Below are positions 1 through 4,994 of a stretch of DNA of 5,667 bases, piece after piece. The DNA is from Gammaproteobacteria bacterium (lineage in GTDB: Bacteria; Pseudomonadota; Gammaproteobacteria; QOAV01): positions 1-5,667 of the forward strand of contig JALXFQ010000225.1 in the NCBI GenBank assembly GCA_027067235.1. Direction: 5' to 3'. Numbering within the stretch: the first letter of the stretch is position 1; each line of letters begins with the position of its first letter. A model generated the notes under the pieces. It did no database searches. It was given only the letters and a program-made list of their open reading frames with translations, and was not told where the DNA came from. Position numbers and translations under genes: made by a program.

Positions 1-473
1 TGCTGGAACAGCGTATTGCGACCAGTGAAGCGGAATCCCGCCAGTTGTGGGCGACACGCAAGGCCCTGTCTCCCGCCCTGCGCAAAATCGCGCCGAGCAA
101 GCTGAATGAAGATGTGGTGGTGCCGGTAACCCGTATTCCCGAGCTGATTCACGGCATCGAGCGCCTGGGCGAACAATACCAGCTTAGCATCGTCAATTTC
201 GGCCATGCCGGCAACGGCAATATTCATGTCAACCTGCTGTACGACAACACCGACCAGGCGCAAAACGCCAACGCCCGGCAATGCCTGCGGTCGTTATTCG
301 CTCTGGTGCTGGAACTGGGCGGCACCCTGTCCGGAGAACACGGCGTGGGCACCGAGAAACGCGATTTCATCGACCAGGAAATCGACGCCGTCAGCCTGGA
401 TCTGATGCGCAGACTGAAAGCTGAATTCGATCCGGACAATATCCTCAATCCCGGCAAGATCTTCTGCCCGTGA
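1..473 (+). CDS. FAD-linked oxidase, GlcD / D-lactate dehydrogenase type, C-terminal part (5' truncated)
   Basis: The reading frame is open from the left edge (first full codon at 3) to TGA at 471-473, so only about the last 156 residues are present. They match the C-terminal domain of FAD-linked 2-hydroxyacid oxidases (COG0277: GlcD, D-lactate and D-2-hydroxyglutarate dehydrogenases). Visible family motifs are GHAGNGNIHVN, with a histidine of the kind these enzymes use at the active site or metal site, GGTLSGEHGVG, and the closing KAEFDPDNILNPGKIF. Enzymes of this family oxidise a D-2-hydroxy acid to the 2-oxo acid and pass electrons to quinone or cytochrome. The N-terminal FAD-binding domain lies outside the window, so the substrate cannot be assigned. 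A TTG at 45 would start a short version, but coding similarity continues upstream of it, so it is not the start. The stop codon overlaps the GTG of the next gene, which suggests translational coupling. Confidence 0.9.
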   Translation, partial: LEQRIATSEAESRQLWATRKALSPALRKIAPSKLNEDVVVPVTRIPELIHGIERLGEQYQLSIVNFGHAGNGNIHVNLLYDNTDQAQNANARQCLRSLFALVLELGGTLSGEHGVGTEKRDFIDQEIDAVSLDLMRRLKAEFDPDNILNPGKIFCP

Positions 474-919
474 ACGCCCTGCTACTGCTCATCCTCGCGG
501 CGCTGTTCGGCTTGTACTGGCTCAACGGCAACCAGGCGCGGGTGTATGCCATCGGCGCCGCCCGCCGGCACTGCTCGCAACTGGGATTCCAGTTTCTTGA
601 CGGCAGTGTTGCGCTGGAAAAAACCCGACCGCAACGAATCGGCGGCCGCATGGGATTTACCCGGCTTTATCGGTTCGAATATGCCGACCAACAGATGCAA
701 CGCTGGGTCGGATATGTCATTATCCGCTTACCTGACAGGACCCGGTTTCAAATGGATCCTGCCAGCCTGGGAGATAAAACCGACAATAACCAAAGGGCTC
801 GATATGGGGAAGCTGAACCCCGCACGGATATGCGGAAAACAGCACATTCGCCAACACTAAACGCCCTGCCAACCTTTGAAGAAAAACATCATGGCAGCGA
901 CTCGATCAAAAAATCGTAA
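470..919 (+). CDS. DUF3301 family membrane-anchored small protein with unusual C-terminal extension
   Basis: The gene starts at GTG 470, overlapping the stop of the oxidase gene (GTGA), and encodes 149 residues. Residues 1-17 form one hydrophobic segment, probably a membrane anchor, followed by a basic stretch. The core (about 20-105) carries ARRHCSQLGFQFLDGSVAL and the YRFEYAD segment, which I recognise as the DUF3301 pattern of short gammaproteobacterial proteins. Function is unknown. Family members, as I remember them, are about 100 residues and end near the position of QMDP here. The last 45 or so residues are polar and use several codons that are rare in the neighbouring genes (agg, cga, cta, ggg), so they look like untranslated spacer read through after loss of a normal stop. 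The frame runs 29 bases into slmA. The core is well supported; the extension is doubtful. Confidence 0.75.
   Translation: MNALLLLILAALFGLYWLNGNQARVYAIGAARRHCSQLGFQFLDGSVALEKTRPQRIGGRMGFTRLYRFEYADQQMQRWVGYVIIRLPDRTRFQMDPASLGDKTDNNQRARYGEAEPRTDMRKTAHSPTLNALPTFEEKHHGSDSIKKS
820..835 (+). other. Small inverted repeat upstream of slmA
   Basis: CCGCA (820-824) and TGCGG (831-835) can pair around a six-base loop. Just before it, GGGG (806-809) can pair with CCCC (818-821), which would compete for two of the same bases. The stretch lies in the doubtful tail of the DUF3301 gene, 55 bases before the slmA start. It could be a weak RNA structure or chance; there is no T-tract, so it is not a terminator. 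Confidence 0.25.
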
Positions 920-1475
920 ACAGGACATCCTGGTGGCGCTGGCCACCATGCTGGAAGAGAATACCGGCTCGGGCATCACCACCGCAGCGCTGGCACGCAA
1001 GATCGGCGTATCCGAAGCCGCCCTGTACCGGCATTTTCCGTCCAAGGCCAAAATGTTCGAAGGACTGCTGGATTTTGTCGATCAGTCCATTTTCACCTTG
1101 ATCAACCGCATCCAGGAAGAAGACTCGAACTGCGCCGGGCGAATACAGAAAATCATGGCCCTGATCATGGGCTTTGCCGACAAGAATCCCGGCATCGCCC
1201 GCCTGCTGTATGGTGACGTACTGCTCACCGAGTCCGAACGATTACAGAACCGGGTGGAAAAATTTTATGATCAGGTGGGCGCGCAACTGCGCCAGATCCT
1301 GCGCCAGGGCGCGATGGAAAAAAGCCTCGATTTCCCGGTAGAGGATATTACCAGTATGCTGATGTACATTATGGAAGGCAGCATCGCCCATTATGTGCGC
1401 AGCGGCTACCGGGAAAAGCCGCTGGCCGGCTGGGACAGCCACTGGGCCATGCTGGAAAAATCCATTTTCAACTGA
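891..1475 (+). CDS. slmA: Nucleoid occlusion factor SlmA (TetR family)
   Basis: SlmA binds specific chromosomal sites and blocks FtsZ ring assembly over unsegregated DNA. The 194-residue product is close to the E. coli length of 198. An N-terminal TetR-type helix-turn-helix spans about residues 29-52, with ITTAALARKIGVSEAALYRH then FPSK; the stretch GVSEAALYRHFPSK is identical to E. coli SlmA as I recall it. The ligand/dimer domain keeps GFADKNPGIARLL (94-106) and RLQNRVEKFYDQVGAQLRQILR (117-138), again SlmA-like. I chose ATG 891, which gives the expected N-terminus and has GAAGA at 878-882 as a ribosome binding site; TTG 876 would add five residues without support. The gene overlaps the DUF3301 frame by 29 bases and is followed 9 bases later by a secreted-protein gene. 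In E. coli slmA sits beside dut and pyrE, so this context differs. Confidence 0.92.
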   Translation: MAATRSKNRKQDILVALATMLEENTGSGITTAALARKIGVSEAALYRHFPSKAKMFEGLLDFVDQSIFTLINRIQEEDSNCAGRIQKIMALIMGFADKNPGIARLLYGDVLLTESERLQNRVEKFYDQVGAQLRQILRQGAMEKSLDFPVEDITSMLMYIMEGSIAHYVRSGYREKPLAGWDSHWAMLEKSIFN

Positions 1476-1484
1476 GTAAATGCG

Positions 1485-1997
1485 GTGAACAGAATCAGAA
1501 TTTTTGTCCTGATTGGCCTCAGCCTCATGCTGAACATACATGACGCAACGGCCGAAACCGAACAGGACCGCAAACTCGCCCTGCTGCTCGAATACCTGGC
1601 TGCCGACCTGCAGATCATCGAAGGCACAGGTCTGCAGAAAATCAAACTGGGCGACCCCATGAGCAAGGTCAGCGCCGTGTTTCCCCAGACCAGAACCGCC
1701 CGCCAGCTGGTAACCGATGCGCTGGTACTGGAAACTGATCTGGACGACAACACCCGGCTGCGCGTCAGCGGCAGGGAGCTGATCCGGAAAATGGCTTTCA
1801 AGGGCAACAGCCAGTCGCCCTATACCACGCAATCCGGCGTGGGCTTCGGCATGCCGGCCTACCAGGTCGTCACCACCTATGGTCCGGCTGTCGTCGCCGA
1901 CAGGGGTAATACCCTGGCCTACCCCGGAAAAGGCATTCGTTTCCATCTGCAACAGGGCCTGGTTGATATTATCGAAGTCTTCCCTGTTTCGCCCTGA
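1485..1997 (+). CDS. Secreted hypothetical protein with two similar halves
   Basis: I do not recognise this 170-residue protein. It starts at GTG 1485, nine bases after the slmA stop, with a weak TGAG at 1473-1476 as the ribosome binding site; the ATG at 1480 runs into a stop after two codons. Residues 1-23 look like a Sec signal peptide: basic start (NRIR), hydrophobic core (IFVLIGLSLML), and a signal peptidase I site ATA|E after residue 23. The mature protein appears to hold two related segments. The first has IKLGDPMSKVSAVFP (53-67), then LRVSGRELIRKMAF. The second has VGFGMPAYQVVTTYGP (119-134), then LAYPGKGIRFHLQQGLVDIIEVF. The pattern glycine-x-proline, valine, (Y/F)(G)P, then a beta-rich GI.F....V..I.VF stretch resembles the small periplasmic folds of the BamE/SmpA kind, which is inference. 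No catalytic motif or cysteine is visible. A periplasmic location is likely. Confidence 0.75.
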   Translation: MNRIRIFVLIGLSLMLNIHDATAETEQDRKLALLLEYLAADLQIIEGTGLQKIKLGDPMSKVSAVFPQTRTARQLVTDALVLETDLDDNTRLRVSGRELIRKMAFKGNSQSPYTTQSGVGFGMPAYQVVTTYGPAVVADRGNTLAYPGKGIRFHLQQGLVDIIEVFPVSP

Positions 1998-2014
1998 GAC
2001 CGGGAAACCGGGTC
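1995..2014 (+). other. Imperfect inverted repeat in the gap before the carbamoyltransferase gene
   Basis: Just after the stop of the secreted-protein gene, GACC/GG can pair with CC/GGTC around an AAA-containing loop if one G is bulged. It is followed by GC-rich DNA and no T-run. It may be a weak pause site or Rho-associated end of the upstream operon. The rest of the 71-base gap (1998-2068) shows no convincing promoter. Confidence 0.25.
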
Positions 2015-2068
2015 ACTCGCCCGGGGCCGTCTGTAGCCTGAAGTTTCTTCCCGGCATCGTGCACTGAC

Positions 2069-3910
2069 ATGAAATACATCATCGGAATCTCCGCCTATTA
2101 TCACGACAGTGCGGCCGCCCTGCTGGCTGACGGCGAGATTCTTGCTGCCGCCCAGGAAGAGCGATTCACGCGCAAAAAACATGATGCCGGTTTCCCGGCC
2201 AACGCCCTGCAGTATTGCCTGGATGAAGCGGGCATCGATCTGACGGACATTTCCGATGTCGTGTTTTACGACAAGCCCCTGGTCAAGTTCGAGCGTCTGC
2301 TGGAAACCTATCTGGCCTATGCGCCGAAAGGATTTCGCTCTTTTATTGCAGCGATGCCGGTATGGCTGAAGGAAAAACTGTATCTGAAAAGCACACTGAA
2401 AAAGCAGCTGGCTACGCTCGGCGAATGCAGCAAACAGGCGTTGCCGACTCTGCTTTTTGCCGAACACCACCAGTCACACGCCGCCTCGGCATTTTTCCCC
2501 AGCCCGTTTGAAAAGGCTGCGGTTCTGTGCCTGGATGGCGTCGGTGAGTGGGCTACTACATCCGCCTGGCTGGGACAAGGCAATCAACTCAAGGCGCTCT
2601 GGGAGATCGACTTCCCGCATTCACTGGGTCTGCTCTATTCCGCGTTCACCTATTACACCGGCTTTCGGGTCAATTCCGGCGAATACAAGCTCATGGGCCT
2701 GGCGCCCTATGGCGAACCGAAGTACGTCGACCTGATCCTGGACCATCTGCTGGATCTGAAAGACGACGGCACTTTCCGTCTGGACATGTCGTATTTCAAT
2801 TACGCCACCGGTCTGACCATGACCAACGACAAGTTCGCCGATCTGTTCGGCGGGCCGGCGCGCACCCCGGAAACCGGGCTGAGCCAGAAAGAAATGGATA
2901 TCGCCTGCTCCATACAGGTGGTCACGGAAGACATCGTCCTCAGGCTGGCGCGCACCATACAGAAGGAAACCGGCGCCGACTATCTGTGTCTGGCGGGCGG
3001 CGTGGCGCTGAACTGCGTAGCCAACGGTGTGTTACTTCGAGAAAACATTTTCAGGGATATATGGATACAGCCGGCGGCGGGTGATGCCGGCGGCGCTCTC
3101 GGCGCTGCACAGGTGGCCTGGTACGAAAAATACAGGGCTGAACGTATTGTCACCACTCCAGACAGCATGAAAGGATCATATCTGGGGCCGAAATATAAAG
3201 ACCCGCAGATCGAGACCGAACTGGACGCCATTGGCGCAGAATACACCCGCCTTGACGATGCCGAACTCATGCCGAAACTGGCGCAGATACTGGCCGATGA
3301 AAAAGTCGTCGGCTGGTTTCAGGGACGCATGGAGTTCGGCCCACGGGCCTTGGGCGGGCGCTCCATCATTGGCGACCCACGCAGCCAGAAAATGCAATCG
3401 GTCATGAATCTGAAAATCAAGTACCGTGAGTCATTCCGGCCATTTGCGCCCTCCATACTGGCGGAAGATGTCGCCGAGTTTTTTGTACAGGATCGACCCA
3501 GTCCCTATATGCTGATCGTCGCGCCAGTGCAGGAAAAGCACCGCCTGCCCATGACCGGGGAGCAACAGAAGCTGTTCGGCATCGAAAAACTCAATGTTCC
3601 GCGGTCTTCCCTGCCCGCCATTACCCATGTTGATTATTCAGCACGCATACAGACCGTACATAAAGAAACCAATCCGCGCTATCATGCCCTGATCAGCGCC
3701 TTCAGGGATAAGACCGGCTGCCCGGTGCTGGTCAACACCTCATTTAACGTGAGAGGCGAACCCATCGTCTGTACGCCGGAAGATGCCTACCGCTGCTTCA
3801 TGCGCACCGGGATGGATTACCTGGTCGTGGAAAACTATTTGATGAGCAAGACCGACCAGCCCGACCGGAAGCAGGACGATTCCTGGAAAGAAGAATTTGC
3901 ACTGGATTGA
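2069..3910 (+). CDS. O-carbamoyltransferase, NodU/CmcH/TobZ (SxtI-like) family
   Basis: The 613-residue product belongs to the carbamoyltransferases that use carbamoyl phosphate and ATP, through a carbamoyl-adenylate, to carbamoylate a hydroxyl group. Known examples act on Nod factor (NodU), cephamycin (CmcH), tobramycin (TobZ) and saxitoxin (SxtI). The N-terminal Kae1-like domain begins with IGISAYYHDSAAALL (4-19). Its metal site is visible: H133 and H137 in EHHQSHAASAF, D156 in LDGVGEW, and D339 in PAAGDAGGALG. The nucleotide-binding stretch LAGGVALNCVANG is at 308-320. The C-terminal carbamoyltransfer domain has FGPRALGGRSIIGDPR (423-438), YRESFRPFAPSI (452-463) and NTSFNVRGEPIVCTPEDA (556-573). 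Length and motifs are full, so it looks active. ATG 2069 gives the normal N-terminus, although no clear ribosome binding site precedes it. One base separates its stop from the next gene. The two small membrane genes that follow mark the SxtI-J-K type of arrangement. The acceptor is unknown. Confidence 0.93.
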   Translation: MKYIIGISAYYHDSAAALLADGEILAAAQEERFTRKKHDAGFPANALQYCLDEAGIDLTDISDVVFYDKPLVKFERLLETYLAYAPKGFRSFIAAMPVWLKEKLYLKSTLKKQLATLGECSKQALPTLLFAEHHQSHAASAFFPSPFEKAAVLCLDGVGEWATTSAWLGQGNQLKALWEIDFPHSLGLLYSAFTYYTGFRVNSGEYKLMGLAPYGEPKYVDLILDHLLDLKDDGTFRLDMSYFNYATGLTMTNDKFADLFGGPARTPETGLSQKEMDIACSIQVVTEDIVLRLARTIQKETGADYLCLAGGVALNCVANGVLLRENIFRDIWIQPAAGDAGGALGAAQVAWYEKYRAERIVTTPDSMKGSYLGPKYKDPQIETELDAIGAEYTRLDDAELMPKLAQILADEKVVGWFQGRMEFGPRALGGRSIIGDPRSQKMQSVMNLKIKYRESFRPFAPSILAEDVAEFFVQDRPSPYMLIVAPVQEKHRLPMTGEQQKLFGIEKLNVPRSSLPAITHVDYSARIQTVHKETNPRYHALISAFRDKTGCPVLVNTSFNVRGEPIVCTPEDAYRCFMRTGMDYLVVENYLMSKTDQPDRKQDDSWKEEFALD

Positions 3911-3911
3911 T

Positions 3912-4325
3912 ATGAAAACAAGCAAGACACAAGCAAGCACCCGGGATTACCGTGAATTCGGTCTCATCATGGCAGCCGGGTTGATTGGCCTGTTCGGACT
4001 GTTATTCCCCTGGTGGGGCGATCGGCCCATCAATCTGCTCGGCTGGCCGTGGATCACCGGTGGCGCTTTTATCGCTGCTGCCCTGCTGTTTCCCCGGGTA
4101 CTTGACCCATTTTATAAAATCTGGATGAAAATCGGTCTGCTGCTGGGCTGGATCAATTCGAGAATCATACTTGGCGTGGTATTTTTCGTCTTGTTTCTGC
4201 CTGTTTCGCTGTTTTTCAGACTGGCCGGAAAAGATCCGATGGCGAGAAAGCTGGATAAAACGACGAAGACCTATCGCGTAAACAGCGAACAACCTAAACC
4301 CGAAAATCTGGAGAAACCTTTCTGA
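3912..4325 (+). CDS. SxtJ-like membrane protein
   Basis: The 137-residue product has three hydrophobic segments, at about residues 17-35, 46-63 and 74-104, between a charged N-terminus (KTSKTQASTRDYREFG) and a polar, lysine-rich C-terminus. The stretch REFGLIMAAGL, the segment LDPFYKIWMKIGLLLGWINSRIILGVVFF and the following RLAGKDPMARK match the SxtJ family as I recognise it. SxtJ proteins are of unknown function and are repeatedly found beside carbamoyltransferases, including in saxitoxin clusters. I chose ATG 3912, one base after the carbamoyltransferase stop; TTG 3897 would overlap that gene and lies too close to the GAAGAA run. No good ribosome binding site stands at the right distance, so translation is probably coupled to the upstream gene. 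The likely role, by inference, is anchoring the soluble enzyme at the inner membrane or handling a membrane-bound acceptor. Confidence 0.82.
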   Translation: MKTSKTQASTRDYREFGLIMAAGLIGLFGLLFPWWGDRPINLLGWPWITGGAFIAAALLFPRVLDPFYKIWMKIGLLLGWINSRIILGVVFFVLFLPVSLFFRLAGKDPMARKLDKTTKTYRVNSEQPKPENLEKPF

Positions 4326-4477
4326 TGGGTGATTTACTGGCTGACCTCTGGGCGTACATGAAAGAACGCAAAAAATTCTGGCTTGCCCCGATTGTCATCG
4401 TGCTGTTGCTACTGGGCGCGCTGCTGGTACTGGCGCAGGGTTCCGCTGTCGCGCCATTCATCTACACGCTGTTCTGA
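4325..4477 (+). CDS. DUF5989 / SxtK-like single-pass membrane peptide
   Basis: This 50-residue frame starts at ATG 4325, sharing one base with the previous stop (TGATG), and ends at TGA 4475-4477. GGAG at 4310-4313 is a plausible, slightly distant ribosome binding site. The sequence has an amphipathic start (MGDLLADLWAYMKERKKFW), then one membrane helix at about residues 21-38 (APIVIVLLLLGALLVLAQ), then GSAVAPFIYTLF. The WxYMKERKKFWLxP start and the SAVAPFIYTLF end are what I recognise as DUF5989, the family that contains SxtK. Its position directly behind a carbamoyltransferase and an SxtJ-like gene strongly supports the call. Function is unknown; a small subunit or stabiliser of the SxtJ-like protein is the simplest guess. 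At this length automatic gene callers could overlook it. Confidence 0.85.
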   Translation: MGDLLADLWAYMKERKKFWLAPIVIVLLLLGALLVLAQGSAVAPFIYTLF

Positions 4478-4537
4478 CAGGGCCACCGACGCCGCAAAAC
4501 AGCGCCCGCAAGGATGCTGCGTCCGGACTTGCGTCAG

Positions 4538-4560
4538 AAAAACAGCCTTACTGGCTTTTT
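4538..4560 (+). terminator. Weak intrinsic terminator after the carbamoyltransferase operon
   Basis: AGCC (4544-4547) pairs with GGCT (4553-4556) around the five-base loop TTACT. The A-run at 4538-4542 faces the T-run at 4557-4560, with one C/T mismatch between. It lies 60 bases after the last gene of the unit. The stem is short, so termination may be partial and some readthrough into the cold shock gene is possible. Confidence 0.5.
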
Positions 4561-4583
4561 CACGGGCCTTTTTCAGGTATACT
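4557..4583 (+). promoter_or_regulatory. Candidate sigma70 promoter of the cold shock gene
   Basis: TATACT at 4578-4583 is a good -10 element. The best -35 candidate is TTTTCA (4557-4562), matching four of six consensus bases but with a short 15-base spacer; other spacings give worse boxes. Transcription would begin near 4590 and give a leader of about 110 bases before the cold shock start codon. The long leader fits cspA-type genes. Confidence 0.45.
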
Positions 4584-4590
4584 GTGCGCC

Positions 4591-4698
4591 GTGGTTCGTG
4601 GCAGGCGGGCGCGTGGGGGTTTCCCGGGCGCGTGCAGGCTGCATCGGGCCGCTTTAATGTTTCGCGCCCCAGGGCGTATTTTTATTTTTGAGGATGTT
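4591..4698 (+). promoter_or_regulatory. Structured GC-rich leader of the cold shock gene
   Basis: The leader contains the nine-base direct repeat GGGCGCGTG at 4607-4615 and 4626-4634, separated by GGGG/CCC-rich sequence that can fold back. A short hairpin, CGCC/GGCG at 4665-4676, stands directly before the T-rich stretch ATTTTTATTTTT (4678-4689). The ribosome binding site GAGG (4690-4693) follows, five bases before the ATG. A change from GC-rich folding to an open, U-rich start region fits temperature-responsive translation as known for cspA, but this is inference. I see no gene in this stretch. Confidence 0.4.
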
Positions 4699-4908
4699 AT
4701 GTCAGATCAAGTTTCAGGCGTTGTTAAATGGTTTAATGACGACAAAGGTTTCGGTTTTATTGAACAGGAAAACGGCCCGGATGTATTCGTGCATTACCGC
4801 GCCATCAATGGTGAAGGTCGCCGCACCCTGCACGATGGTCAGCAAGTGACCTTCGATATCCGGGAAGGCGAAAAGGGACTACAGGCGGAAAACGTCAACC
4901 CCGCCTGA
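4699..4908 (+). CDS. Cold shock domain protein, CspA family
   Basis: The 69-residue product is a single cold shock domain, a small beta-barrel that binds single-stranded RNA or DNA and melts RNA structure. RNP1 is KGFGFI at residues 16-21, RNP2 is VFVHY at 29-33, and the opening SGVVKWFNDDKGFGF is typical. Tyrosine in the last RNP2 position replaces the usual phenylalanine, a conservative change. Residues YRAINGEGRRTLHDGQQVTFDI follow the common gammaproteobacterial variant of the family. ATG 4699 is the start because GAGG stands five bases upstream and the domain begins here; a GTG at 4591 would add 36 residues of GC-rich leader unlike any cold shock protein. The paralogue letter cannot be assigned. 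The gene is probably monocistronic, converging on an RND transporter gene. Confidence 0.95.
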   Translation: MSDQVSGVVKWFNDDKGFGFIEQENGPDVFVHYRAINGEGRRTLHDGQQVTFDIREGEKGLQAENVNPA

Positions 4909-4920
4909 ACCGGTTATGAT

Positions 4921-4946
4921 TGCCCGGCGTTGACACAGCCCGGGCA
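4921..4946 (+). repeat. Inverted repeat between the cold shock stop and its terminator
   Basis: TGCCCGG (4921-4927) and CCGGGCA (4940-4946) are perfect inverted copies of seven bases around a 12-base loop. It begins 12 bases after the cold shock stop. There is no T-run, so it is not itself a terminator; it may protect the 3' end of the mRNA. Confidence 0.5.
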
Positions 4947-4957
4947 GCCAGGACTTG

Positions 4958-4994
4958 AAAAGCCCCGTCAGATACTTTCTGACGGGGCTTTTTT
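4958..4994. terminator. Strong, possibly bidirectional intrinsic terminator
   Basis: A perfect 12-base stem (4961-4972 with 4978-4989) closes a five-base loop and is followed by a T-run to 4994, with AAA at 4958-4960 extending the pairing. It ends the cold shock transcript. Read on the minus strand the same stem is followed by only four T, so it may also end the RND transcript, less strongly. The transporter's stop codon (4968-4970) lies inside the left arm, so the hairpin also encodes its last residues. Confidence 0.9.

Noticed and set aside
876..890. TTG 876 as start of slmA
   Set aside because: It would add five residues not expected for SlmA, and GAAGA at 878-882 is better used as the ribosome binding site for ATG 891.
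1242..1952. Long minus-strand open frame opposite slmA and the secreted-protein gene
   Set aside because: It spans two well-supported plus-strand genes and shows no recognisable domain; it is a shadow frame of GC-rich coding DNA.
1965..1973. Palindromic GATATTATC upstream of the carbamoyltransferase operon as an operator
   Set aside because: It lies inside the secreted-protein gene where it encodes Asp-Ile-Ile, is only nine bases long, and has no partner site.
1919..2470. Minus-strand open frame across the carbamoyltransferase start
   Set aside because: It crosses a gene end, an intergenic gap and the conserved N-terminus of the enzyme, and has no recognisable motif.
2548..3084. Plus-strand open frame inside the carbamoyltransferase gene
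   Set aside because: The composition is arginine/histidine/glycine-rich and it lies wholly within a gene with intact motifs; it is an out-of-frame shadow.
3425..3440. GTGAGT at about 3426 as a possible SlmA binding site
   Set aside because: The matching second half of the palindrome (ACTCAC) is absent, and it lies in a conserved coding stretch.
4591..4698. Longer cold shock protein starting at GTG 4591
   Set aside because: The added 36 residues are arginine- and glycine-rich translation of a GC-rich leader, while GAGG sits at the proper distance from ATG 4699 and the domain starts there.
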